From Gangjinia marincola (GTDB lineage Bacteria > Bacteroidota > Bacteroidia > Flavobacteriales > Flavobacteriaceae), in the NCBI RefSeq assembly GCF_039523415.1, contig NZ_BAAAFG010000002.1, positions 310,001 through 374,000 of the forward strand: a stretch of 64,000 bases of DNA. The letters are read 5' to 3'. The position numbers were made by a program, and so were the translations under genes. The notes below the pieces were generated by a model that saw nothing but the letters and a program-made list of their open reading frames with translations, was not told the origin of the DNA and ran no database searches. This document shows, in pieces, positions 16,818-25,315 of the stretch (within the stretch, counting starts at the first letter, position 1; each line of letters starts with the position of its first letter).

Positions 16818-18290
16818 TTAACTTGTAATGAGAGTTGCAGGTTCATAACCTTTAGCATAGCTCACTGCTTCACCTAATAATGTACTTTTTGTAGCGTCTG
16901 TGATTTTAACCATCACAAATTCGCCAATTTGATAGTACTCTTTTGGGAAAACAGCTACCGTGTTTTGCGTAGTTCTTCCGCTCCAATGCGCATCAGACTT
17001 TTTAGAAGATTTTTCAATGAGAATTTCTACCGTTTTTCCAATAAATTTATGCGTATTGTACTTACTATGCTCTAGCTGTAGGTCAATAATTTCTTGTAAG
17101 CGCCTTTTTTTGACTTCATGGGGCACATCATCTTCCATCTTACGTGCAGCCATCGTACCTGGACGTTCTGAATAAGCAAACATAAACCCAAAGTCATATT
17201 TCACATACTTCATGAGACTTAGCGTGTCCTTATGATCCTCTTCTGTTTCAGTTGGGAAGCCGATGATCATATCTTGTGAAATACCACAATCAGGAATTCG
17301 CTTTCTAATCTCATCAATGAGGGTCATATACTCTTCACGGGTATGTTGGCGGTTCATTTCGTTTAAAATACGATCGCTACCACTTTGTACAGGCAAATGA
17401 ATATAGTTACAGATATTCTTATGTTTAACCATTACATCAATCACATCCAGGGTCATATCCTGCGGATTTGAGGTGGAAAATCGAATGCGCATACGTGGAT
17501 GAGCCTTCGCTACCTTATCTAATAGGTCTGCAAAGTTCGTTGCGGTTGCTTTTTGAAGATCAGATGCTTTCTCAAAATCTTTCTTGAGTCCGCCGCCATA
17601 CCACAAATAACTATCTACATTTTGACCCAGTAACGTGATTTCTTTGAATCCGCGCTGTTCCAGATCATTGACTTCTTCTAAGATGCTTTGGGGATCTCTA
17701 CTGCGTTCTCTACCACGAGTGAAGGGAACTACACAAAAAGTACACATGTTATCACAGCCACGGGTAATGGAGACAAAGGCTGAAACTCCATTACTTTGTA
17801 ATCGTACGGGAGATACATCCCCGTAAGTTTCTTCTTTAGACAAAATTACGTTGACCGCCTGTTGGCCGGCATCAACCTCTTCAATTAGGTTTGGTAAATC
17901 TTTGTAGGCATCTGGCCCCACGACAAGATCAACCATTTTTTCCTCTTCTAAAAATTTGCTCTTAAGACGTTCTGCCATGCAACCCAGTACGCCTATTCTC
18001 ATACCCGGATTGACTTTGCGTTTTACCGCATTATATTTCTCAAGACGTTTTCTAACGGTTAGTTCAGCTTTTTCTCTAATAGAGCAGGTATTTACTAAAA
18101 CTAGATCTGCTTCTTCTAAATTTTGGGTAGTATTAAAGCCATCTTTTTCAAGAATTGACGCTACAATTTCACTGTCATTAAAGTTCATTTGGCAACCGTA
18201 ACTTTCAATAAACAGCTTGCGCGTATTTTGATTGTTGGATGCTAACTCAAGTGCACTTCCCTGGATGCTCTCGTCAATTACTTTCTCCAT
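16818..18290 (-). CDS. miaB: tRNA-2-methylthio-N6-dimethylallyladenosine synthase
   Basis: A radical-SAM methylthiotransferase acting on A37 of tRNAs. The 490-residue protein has the N-terminal cluster cysteines Cys33 (YGCQMNFND), Cys69 (NTCSIREKAE) and Cys104 (GCMAERLK). The radical-SAM motif Cys179-Cys183-Cys186 lies in RGCDNMCTFCVVPF, and the C-terminal TRAM domain runs from about 420. It is the first gene of the operon miaB, sigma-54 activator, lptE, hypothetical, secG, behind a well-formed promoter at 18314-18345. Confidence 0.97.
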   Translation of the reverse strand: MEKVIDESIQGSALELASNNQNTRKLFIESYGCQMNFNDSEIVASILEKDGFNTTQNLEEADLVLVNTCSIREKAELTVRKRLEKYNAVKRKVNPGMRIGVLGCMAERLKSKFLEEEKMVDLVVGPDAYKDLPNLIEEVDAGQQAVNVILSKEETYGDVSPVRLQSNGVSAFVSITRGCDNMCTFCVVPFTRGRERSRDPQSILEEVNDLEQRGFKEITLLGQNVDSYLWYGGGLKKDFEKASDLQKATATNFADLLDKVAKAHPRMRIRFSTSNPQDMTLDVIDVMVKHKNICNYIHLPVQSGSDRILNEMNRQHTREEYMTLIDEIRKRIPDCGISQDMIIGFPTETEEDHKDTLSLMKYVKYDFGFMFAYSERPGTMAARKMEDDVPHEVKKRRLQEIIDLQLEHSKYNTHKFIGKTVEILIEKSSKKSDAHWSGRTTQNTVAVFPKEYYQIGEFVMVKITDATKSTLLGEAVSYAKGYEPATLITS

Positions 18291-18313
18291 AAATCTATAC
18301 TCATTTTAATCGA

Positions 18314-18345
18314 CAAAGATACTTGATATTCACCCAATGACAAAA
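18314..18345 (-). promoter_or_regulatory. Promoter for the miaB operon
   Basis: On the minus strand TTTTG (18345-18341), 19 bp, then TATCTTTG (18321-18314): a perfect match to the Bacteroidetes consensus with ideal spacing, 23 bases before the miaB ATG. Confidence 0.75.
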
Positions 18346-18426
18346 TGACAGAATTTATATTTCTTCTTCTAGTACAGGCATAGAATTATTTTATTGCATT
18401 AGGTAGTTATAGCGCAAAGGTTCTCT

Positions 18427-18434
18427 TATTTTTG
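18427..18434 (+). promoter_or_regulatory. -7 element for the Nfu gene
   Basis: TATTTTTG, a perfect TAnnTTTG, 13 bases before the ATG. No TTG stands at the expected -33 position. The transcript would have a very short leader. Confidence 0.45.
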
Positions 18435-18447
18435 TAAAAAAATAATC

Positions 18448-19371
18448 ATGAGCGACTTTACGGTTGAAGCAAAAGAAACCAATCATTCTTCTATCTATAA
18501 ATTTGAAGCAAATCAATTTTTGACCAAGCATGTCAACTACGAGTTTGCTAACATTGACGAAGCAAAAAACAGCCCGTTGGCACAGCAGCTATTTTACCTC
18601 CCTTTTGTTAAAAAAGTATATATAGCCGAAAATTTTGTCGCCATTGAAAAATACGATATTGTAACTTGGGATGATGTCAAGGAAGAAGTACGTGATCAAA
18701 TTCAAGACTATCTCAATCAAGGTGGTGAGGTTGTGAACGATGAAAAAACACCCAAGAAAATCCCGGTTACGGTCTACGCCGAAAGTACGCCCAACCCTTC
18801 AACCATGAAGTTTGTAACCAATAAAAAAATTGTGTTGCAATCGGTTGAATTTAGGAATATTGATGAAGCAAAACACGCACCATTAGCACAGGAATTATTT
18901 CATTTCCCGTTTATCAAATCGGTGTTTTTAGATGAAAATTATATTTCTATCACCAAATATGATGTAGCTGAGTGGAATGATATTACTATTGAGATTAGAA
19001 CATTCATCAAATCGTTTATTGAAGAAGGAAAAACGATTTTAGATGAAAATCATGTAAATCCTCAGCAAACTCTGGCTCAACCCACTGAGGAAGGTTCACC
19101 ATTTGAAGGTAAATCCATTGAAGAGTACGATGACGTTTCTAAAAAGATCATTGCTATTCTAGATGAGTACATCAAACCGGCTGTGGCTAGTGACGGTGGA
19201 AATATTCTATTTAAATCGTATGAGTCTGAAACAAAAAAAGTCAATGTAATTCTACAGGGAGCATGCAGCGGTTGTCCTTCATCTACAATAACATTAAAAA
19301 ACGGTATTGAGCAAATGCTTAAAGAAATGCTCCACGGCCATGTAGAGACCGTGGAAGCAATTAACGGGTAA
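18448..19371 (+). CDS. Nfu-type iron-sulfur cluster carrier with duplicated N-terminal domain
   Basis: A 307-residue protein of the NifU/Nfu family, which holds and transfers Fe-S clusters in the cytosol. The C-terminal Nfu domain carries the Cys273-Cys276 pair in GACSGCPSSTITLKNG. In front are two copies of the Nfu N-terminal domain, at about 5-96 and 109-199. Both contain NIDEAK..PLAQ.LF..PF.K and a matching tail, so this is an internal duplication. Only the second copy keeps the canonical TPNPSTMKF. It ends exactly where the stop of the convergent T9SS gene begins, with no spacer. Confidence 0.9.
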   Translation: MSDFTVEAKETNHSSIYKFEANQFLTKHVNYEFANIDEAKNSPLAQQLFYLPFVKKVYIAENFVAIEKYDIVTWDDVKEEVRDQIQDYLNQGGEVVNDEKTPKKIPVTVYAESTPNPSTMKFVTNKKIVLQSVEFRNIDEAKHAPLAQELFHFPFIKSVFLDENYISITKYDVAEWNDITIEIRTFIKSFIEEGKTILDENHVNPQQTLAQPTEEGSPFEGKSIEEYDDVSKKIIAILDEYIKPAVASDGGNILFKSYESETKKVNVILQGACSGCPSSTITLKNGIEQMLKEMLHGHVETVEAING

Positions 19372-22300
19372 TTACTCTTTGATCAGCTTTCTTACAATTC
19401 TTCCGTTAGTTGTTTTTATAAGGATAAAGTACGTAGCAGGAGATAGCATAGAGACATCTAACGATGTATTTACACCGGTACGTTTTAGTAACTCCTTTCC
19501 TGTTATGTCGTAAATCGTAATTTGCTCTAACGTCAAATTTTGGAGATTACTAATTTGTAGTGCATCTTTCACAGGATTAGGGTAGATCGTAAGTTCGTTT
19601 ATTTCATTAGCGGCATCGTCAATTCCTAAAACGTTTTGAACTGTCAATACAAAAGCACACTCTTGCGTATTACTGGCGTCATCCTCTACTGTTATCACTA
19701 TTTGATAGTCTCCTGGAGATAAGATTGTTCCCGGTGCAGGATCTTGGGAAACAAAGTTCACAGGATCGGCACAGTTATCTGCTCCTTGTACTTCCCCATT
19801 GGCAAAGTAGTCCGGCAACACGAACTCCCCGTTATCATCTGACACCACAATAGTTTCTAGTGGGCATGATGTGATCACAGGAGCCTGCATATCAACTGAA
19901 ACATTAAAACTGTTAATTACATCTGGAGCAAGAAAATTAACACACCCTGTATCTGTATCTTCTAACCTTATGAAAATGGTTTGTGGGTTTACTGTATTTT
20001 CAAAATCTGATGCGTTTATTATTGGATCATTTCCATTAGCCGCGTCATCTAAAGATAGGTGGTAGGTTAAAACTACGTTTGCCTGCCCATTAATAATTTC
20101 GATATCATTTTGAGTCAAATCAAAAGATGAGATTCCGCCGGTTCCTTCACATGAAAATAAGTCATAGGTGCCGGAAGCAGGCACTCCTACTTCTGGACTG
20201 GAGATCGTTTCCAATTCATAAGGACGAACTACAAAACAGCCTGTGATATCATCGGTTACTCGTACGAATAAAGTTTGTTGATTAGGAACCGTATTTGTAA
20301 AATTAACTGCTGTGTTTATTTCATTCGCTAAACCTTCTGCATCAGTTTCAGTTAAATGAAAGGTGATGGATAATAAGGGATCAGACGAGATTAAAGCGAT
20401 TTGCGAGTTAAGATTAAATAATGATGAAAAACCGTCATTATCATCATCACACTCCTGATAAGGAGGGAAAGTTGCTGCAACATTAGGTAAGTCTTCGACC
20501 TCAAGCACAAGTGTGGTCACCTCTGTGCACCCATTTAAACCTGTAATACGTGCCACAACAGTTTGAGGGTTTGATGTATTCTCAAAATCAGTAGGATTAG
20601 CTATTGGTTCATTATTTATTTCATCTGCAAAAGACTCAAACCATATTAGAGATGCTGTAGGATTAGTTTGTAATATTTCTGCATCTTTTTCTGTTAAATC
20701 AAATGTTTCTGTGTCATCACCATCTTCATCACATGCGACAAAGGGAGTAGGCTGAATAAATGTAGGAGGAGATAAACTCGTTATATCAAACGTTACTATT
20801 CTTGCGCATCCTAATGTATCATTTACATCTGCGACTCGAACAAAGATAGGAATCGGATCTCCTGTATTTTGAAAAACGATTAAATCTTCGGGGCTGTCAA
20901 TAGCATTTACATCATCATCTGCGTCATCAAAACTAAAATAATAAGAAACAATATAGTCTGCAGGATTTAAATTTTCAAAAAGATCTGCTTCAACTAATGT
21001 AAGGTCAAAGGTGGCTGATATATTGTCACTGCATGATTCTAAATTAGAAGGATTTGATACTGGTGGTACTCCAACTGCAGTCAAATCAAGTTCAAATATT
21101 TCGAAACAATTACTATTATTATCGTCTACGCGTGCAAAAATAGTTTGGACATTAGGTGTCGTATTTTGATAAGGTAAATCTGTGATAGGATTAGTTTCAT
21201 TTTCTGCATCGTCTAAATCTTCATAATAGACCACCGTCAAATCAGGATTACCTCCTGTTATCTCATCGTCCTTATCCGTTAGATTAAATTGGGTTATACC
21301 TGTATTATTAGAGTCACACTCAGATAACGGGCTGGGTGCAAAAAAGTCTGGAGATCCTGTAAACTCTACTGTAATATCATCTACTAAAACACAGCCTGAT
21401 GTAATTTCTACTTCGACTTGATAGGTTCCTGCTTGTGTGACATCTAAGGTAGGATTTGTTGCTCCGGGTATGACTTCAAATAGCCCGGTATCTGGATTTA
21501 GTACAGACCAGATAAAGTCACCCGTGGTATTTAAGTTTGGATTAAGGGTGATCACATCTCCTTCACAAACCGCGTTGCCATCTGCTGTAATAAAATCATC
21601 TGGTAAAGCGACTCCGGTTTGAAAACTTCCTGCCTGGAAAAAAACAGCTGAATCCAATACCGTATCCCCACGATCTGCAACAACTAATTTAATAGTGTAC
21701 TGCTGACCGGGAATAACATCTGCACGGGCTGTTAAAATTTCAGTATACCCGTCATATTGAACAACATTTTGATTATTAGCTCCGGAATTACTCACATACA
21801 AATCTGGAAAATAATTCACTCCCAGCTGTTCATCGCCACATAAAAATGTATCTGCATGAATTGTGGCAGTACTTACAGGAACATTATTAGAACCGGGTAT
21901 CGCAGCAATATTAGTTCCGCCAAAAGGTGTTCCTGAATCATCTGGTAAGCCTGGTCCTTTGAGTAAAAAAGCAAATCCATCCCTAACGGCATCGGCACAC
22001 TCAAAATCAGCTTCGTACTCCTCTGATGCAAATACGTAGTTAAATGAGACTTCACACCCAATGGGTACAAAGGTAAATTCCCAAAAGGTAGCATCATTCG
22101 TGGGCACCGTTGTACCGTATTGATTATCCAAAACCGCTTGAATATCAGCGTCTCCTGCCCAGCCTGAGCCAGATGCTCCAGAATCATTGTTGGGTCCTTC
22201 AGCTGTGTTTGCAAAACCACTTGATAAAATAAGCCCTTGTCCAAATGGAAAATCTCCTCCAGGGTTTAAGAATACTCCCCAGCTACGTTGATTAGGCGAT

Positions 22301-22488
22301 GTATTAGTGTTTCCTTGAAAGCCCTCTACAATAACATCTCCATTTCCTGCACTGGTTAGAAAGAGAACCTCTTCAATCAATTGCTCAACAGTAAAATCTG
22401 TACGTGGATCAAAAGGCTCATTCACTAAGATAGATTGAGCGTTAATGACAGAGGTAAGTATGAATACTACAAACGTAATTTTTTTCAT
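19372..22488 (-). CDS. Large T9SS-exported surface protein with choice-of-anchor L domain and five repeat modules
   Basis: 1038 residues with a signal peptide (1-17). Residues of about 30-290 form a choice-of-anchor L-type domain (WEFTFVPIGCEVSFNYVF and ASEEYEADF). An Ig-like segment covers about 300-385. Five modules of 94-100 residues begin at Cys391, 486, 586, 680 and 780, each with a second cysteine about 70 residues later, suggesting one disulfide per module. Residues of about 868-950 resemble a HYR domain, and 965-1038 form a type A T9SS sorting domain (LTIYPNPVKDALQI...GRIVRKLIKE). Secreted and probably displayed at the cell surface, perhaps as an adhesin. The ligand is unknown. Confidence 0.88.
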   Translation of the reverse strand: MKKITFVVFILTSVINAQSILVNEPFDPRTDFTVEQLIEEVLFLTSAGNGDVIVEGFQGNTNTSPNQRSWGVFLNPGGDFPFGQGLILSSGFANTAEGPNNDSGASGSGWAGDADIQAVLDNQYGTTVPTNDATFWEFTFVPIGCEVSFNYVFASEEYEADFECADAVRDGFAFLLKGPGLPDDSGTPFGGTNIAAIPGSNNVPVSTATIHADTFLCGDEQLGVNYFPDLYVSNSGANNQNVVQYDGYTEILTARADVIPGQQYTIKLVVADRGDTVLDSAVFFQAGSFQTGVALPDDFITADGNAVCEGDVITLNPNLNTTGDFIWSVLNPDTGLFEVIPGATNPTLDVTQAGTYQVEVEITSGCVLVDDITVEFTGSPDFFAPSPLSECDSNNTGITQFNLTDKDDEITGGNPDLTVVYYEDLDDAENETNPITDLPYQNTTPNVQTIFARVDDNNSNCFEIFELDLTAVGVPPVSNPSNLESCSDNISATFDLTLVEADLFENLNPADYIVSYYFSFDDADDDVNAIDSPEDLIVFQNTGDPIPIFVRVADVNDTLGCARIVTFDITSLSPPTFIQPTPFVACDEDGDDTETFDLTEKDAEILQTNPTASLIWFESFADEINNEPIANPTDFENTSNPQTVVARITGLNGCTEVTTLVLEVEDLPNVAATFPPYQECDDDNDGFSSLFNLNSQIALISSDPLLSITFHLTETDAEGLANEINTAVNFTNTVPNQQTLFVRVTDDITGCFVVRPYELETISSPEVGVPASGTYDLFSCEGTGGISSFDLTQNDIEIINGQANVVLTYHLSLDDAANGNDPIINASDFENTVNPQTIFIRLEDTDTGCVNFLAPDVINSFNVSVDMQAPVITSCPLETIVVSDDNGEFVLPDYFANGEVQGADNCADPVNFVSQDPAPGTILSPGDYQIVITVEDDASNTQECAFVLTVQNVLGIDDAANEINELTIYPNPVKDALQISNLQNLTLEQITIYDITGKELLKRTGVNTSLDVSMLSPATYFILIKTTNGRIVRKLIKE

Positions 22489-22630
22489 ATGATCTATTTT
22501 TTGTGAAGGTCAGTGGAAAAGAGAATATTAAAAGTAACAAAAAAGTCTGATACTTAAGAAGTTATTTTAACTCAATCCATTCAAATACTATAAAAATAGA
22601 CCCCTAACGCGAAAAAGTACAGAAATAAAC

Positions 22631-24895
22631 TTAAAACTGGCGCTGTGCATCCTCATAAAACTCCTTGAATAACTCCAGTAAATTCATCGCTGATGAAATT
22701 AAGTCTTTTGTTTCCAGTAATATTCCAAAATATAACTTAGTGTTTTTTGGACTTGTCTCAGAAGTTCTAATACGATCAATTTGTTTTTGAATTAAAGCAG
22801 AAACATGATCAAGGATTTCCTGTTTTTCAGCAATAATCTTAGCAATATCCCTAAAGCGATGTTCATCAAATGTAACTTTAATGTCACTAAAGAATGTTTG
22901 AAGTTGATTATCAATAGACTTTAAGTCCCTAATCTGGTTAAATTTTAGGTTTTTATGATTATTGTTTACGTGCTTATAACTATTGCGAACTATGTATCCA
23001 ATTGACTGGGTCATATCCTGCAAATAGTCTAACGTAAGAATATAAAATTTACTTGCCGCGACAGAATTCTCTTCCAGGGAACGTATATAGTAAAAAACAT
23101 TATCTTTAAGTTCATCCACTTGTTCATCAAGAGCATCTACACTTTTGTTCACTTTCTTCAAACGTGTCAAGTCGTGATACCCCAAACCATCAACAGCTTT
23201 AGTATACCTTGAATTGATCCCTTCAATAACAGAAGAAATATTCTTAGAAGTCTCAATGGTAATTTCATTGATGGTAATCAAGTCCTGGCGATTGTATCTT
23301 TTCTTACTTCTGGATTCTCTGGCTTCCTTAGCATGACTCACCGCACTTCGTATAATTAATCCTGCAGCAATAATCAATAAGGCGGTTATTGCCCAGATAC
23401 CTCCCAATGAGATGACTAATGCAAAAATACCGGCTGCAGTAAAGGCCACCAATGCCGTTACAAACCAACCTCCTACTACATTTACCACTCCGGCAACTCT
23501 GTAAACCGCACTATCCCGATCCCACGCACGATCAGCCAACGAAGTTCCCATCGCCACCATAAACGTGACATAGGTAGTTGAAAGCGGAAGCTTGAGATTG
23601 GTGCCAATTGAAATTAAGATACTAGCGACCACTAAATTGACTGATGCACGCACCATGTCAAAAGCCGGAGCATCAATTTTCCTAGATTCATTGAGGAACG
23701 CAGAATTATCAAAGCGTTTATCAACTTTGTTCAACACTTTGTTTGGAATCGCCGTTGAAACAGCATTACCCAGTAATACTGAATATCGCACAATAGCCCT
23801 GGAGATAAAGTTAGGTTGGAATTTTTCTTCGCCTTCACCCTGTCGCGATAAATCCACCCCGGTATCAACCACAGAGCGTGCCTTACTAGAGAACCATAAA
23901 GTTACCACCATGATCGCCCCGGCAAGGATGAGTAAAAATTCAGGGGTTTGCACACTACCTGATAGTCCTTCCATAGAAAAAGCAGAAGGTAGCACTCCCG
24001 TTGTTTGGTAGGCAGATTCCCACAAACCATAGGATTGCCATGCGGCAATCGGCACCCCAATAAAGTTGACTAAATCATTTCCTGCAAATGCTAATGCCAA
24101 CGCAAAAGTCCCTACGACAATAATCGTTTTAAGGATATTAACCTTAAATACAGACATCAAAACCTGCGAGAGAATGGTCCAAAAACCAAAGCTAATGAGA
24201 ATGACAAGCCAGGTATTTTCGGTAACGCTGTTTTTTACTTCTAAAGGGATAAACTCAATCGACTTGAGACCCTTGATAAGAATAAAGTACGTAATAGAAG
24301 TCATTGAGATCCCGCCGAATATAGCTCCTATGTATTTGATCTTTTTTTCATACTGAAACGTGAACACAAGCCTGGTGATATATTGTATTAAAACACCCAC
24401 CGTAAAAGCGATGAGCACTGCGAGAAAAATACCTATGATAATATCCGAAGCCGTTTCAGAGTTAATGTATTCCAACAAAATAGAATAATCACCAGACCCT
24501 CTGTAAATCTTAAGCAACGCAACGCTTACCGCTGCTCCCAATAATTCAAATACAATAGATACTGTAGTAGAAGTGGGTAACCCCAATGAGTTGAAAAAAT
24601 CTAACAGCAAAACATCGGTAATCATAACTGACATAAAAATGATCATGATCTCATCAAAATAAAACTGACCGGGAACAAAGATTCCTTTACGGACAACCTC
24701 CATTAGTCCACTTGAAAAAATGGCTCCTACAGCGACTCCCAGACTCGCTACGATCATAATGGTTCTCATTGAGACTGCCTTAGATCCTATCGCAGAATTT
24801 AAAAAGTTAACCGCATCATTACTTACACCAACAACTAAATCTGTCACCGCCAATGCAAACAAAGCGATTAACATGATTAAATAAATATTCTCCAT
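22631..24895 (-). CDS. PiT-family inorganic phosphate permease with PhoU-like C-terminal domain
   Basis: 754 residues. The membrane part (about 1-520) carries the two PHO4 signatures, VGVSNDAVNFLNSAIGSKA near the N-terminus and FAGNDLVNFIGVPIAAW in the middle, and should move phosphate with a cation across the inner membrane. Residues of about 535-754 are soluble and helical (repeated SVDALDEQVDELKDN-type heptads) and resemble PhoU/DUF47 proteins, which in many bacteria are encoded separately next to pit. This looks like a transporter fused to its regulator. It is transcribed alone and divergently from dodecin. Confidence 0.88.
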   Translation of the reverse strand: MENIYLIMLIALFALAVTDLVVGVSNDAVNFLNSAIGSKAVSMRTIMIVASLGVAVGAIFSSGLMEVVRKGIFVPGQFYFDEIMIIFMSVMITDVLLLDFFNSLGLPTSTTVSIVFELLGAAVSVALLKIYRGSGDYSILLEYINSETASDIIIGIFLAVLIAFTVGVLIQYITRLVFTFQYEKKIKYIGAIFGGISMTSITYFILIKGLKSIEFIPLEVKNSVTENTWLVILISFGFWTILSQVLMSVFKVNILKTIIVVGTFALALAFAGNDLVNFIGVPIAAWQSYGLWESAYQTTGVLPSAFSMEGLSGSVQTPEFLLILAGAIMVVTLWFSSKARSVVDTGVDLSRQGEGEEKFQPNFISRAIVRYSVLLGNAVSTAIPNKVLNKVDKRFDNSAFLNESRKIDAPAFDMVRASVNLVVASILISIGTNLKLPLSTTYVTFMVAMGTSLADRAWDRDSAVYRVAGVVNVVGGWFVTALVAFTAAGIFALVISLGGIWAITALLIIAAGLIIRSAVSHAKEARESRSKKRYNRQDLITINEITIETSKNISSVIEGINSRYTKAVDGLGYHDLTRLKKVNKSVDALDEQVDELKDNVFYYIRSLEENSVAASKFYILTLDYLQDMTQSIGYIVRNSYKHVNNNHKNLKFNQIRDLKSIDNQLQTFFSDIKVTFDEHRFRDIAKIIAEKQEILDHVSALIQKQIDRIRTSETSPKNTKLYFGILLETKDLISSAMNLLELFKEFYEDAQRQF

Positions 24896-25050
24896 TCAGG
24901 TAAATTTCTTCGAATTTGCAAAAATCATTTAATTTTTAAGAATAATTGGCGAGTAAATGTTACTAAACCATTAATAAATATCCTTAACGTTTTCTTACCA
25001 GATTACTACTCATTGATTTTGTATTTTGTTAAAAACTAAAATAACATATT

Positions 25051-25251
25051 ATGTCTGTATTAAAAGTAATAGAAATTTTATCAAATTCTGAAACAAGCTG
25101 GGAAGACGCCACAAAAAAAGGCGTTCGTAAAGCTGCAAAATCCCTTAAAAATATTAAATCTGCCTATGTCAATGAAATGTCTACTGTTGTAAAAGACAAT
25201 GAAGTCACAGAATTTAGAGTGAACTTAAAAGTCACCTTTGAAATTGATTAA
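25051..25251 (+). CDS. Dodecin family flavin-binding protein
   Basis: A 66-residue protein matching dodecin: MSVLKVIEILSNSETSWEDA, then GVRKAAKSLKNIKSAYV, and a final strand EFRVNLKVTFEID. Dodecins form hollow dodecamers that store and protect riboflavin or FMN, or CoA in some species. The usual flavin-stacking Trp (in SWEDA) is kept. It is a single gene with its own terminator. Confidence 0.93.
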   Translation: MSVLKVIEILSNSETSWEDATKKGVRKAAKSLKNIKSAYVNEMSTVVKDNEVTEFRVNLKVTFEID

Positions 25252-25276
25252 GCATTAATATTTATTATGTAGTTAG

Positions 25277-25306
25277 AACGCTTCAGTTGCTCTGGGGCGT
25301 TTTTTA
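25277..25306 (+). terminator. Intrinsic terminator after dodecin
   Basis: AACGCTTCAG pairs with CTGGGGCGTT (25277-25301, two G-U pairs, 5-base loop), followed by TTTTTATTT. It lies 10 bp before the next ATG. Confidence 0.8.
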
Positions 25307-25315
25307 TTTCTGCTT

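Noticed and set aside
18291..18447. A tRNA or small RNA gene in the miaB-Nfu spacer
   Set aside because: No cloverleaf or T-loop sequence; the spacer is explained by two divergent promoters.
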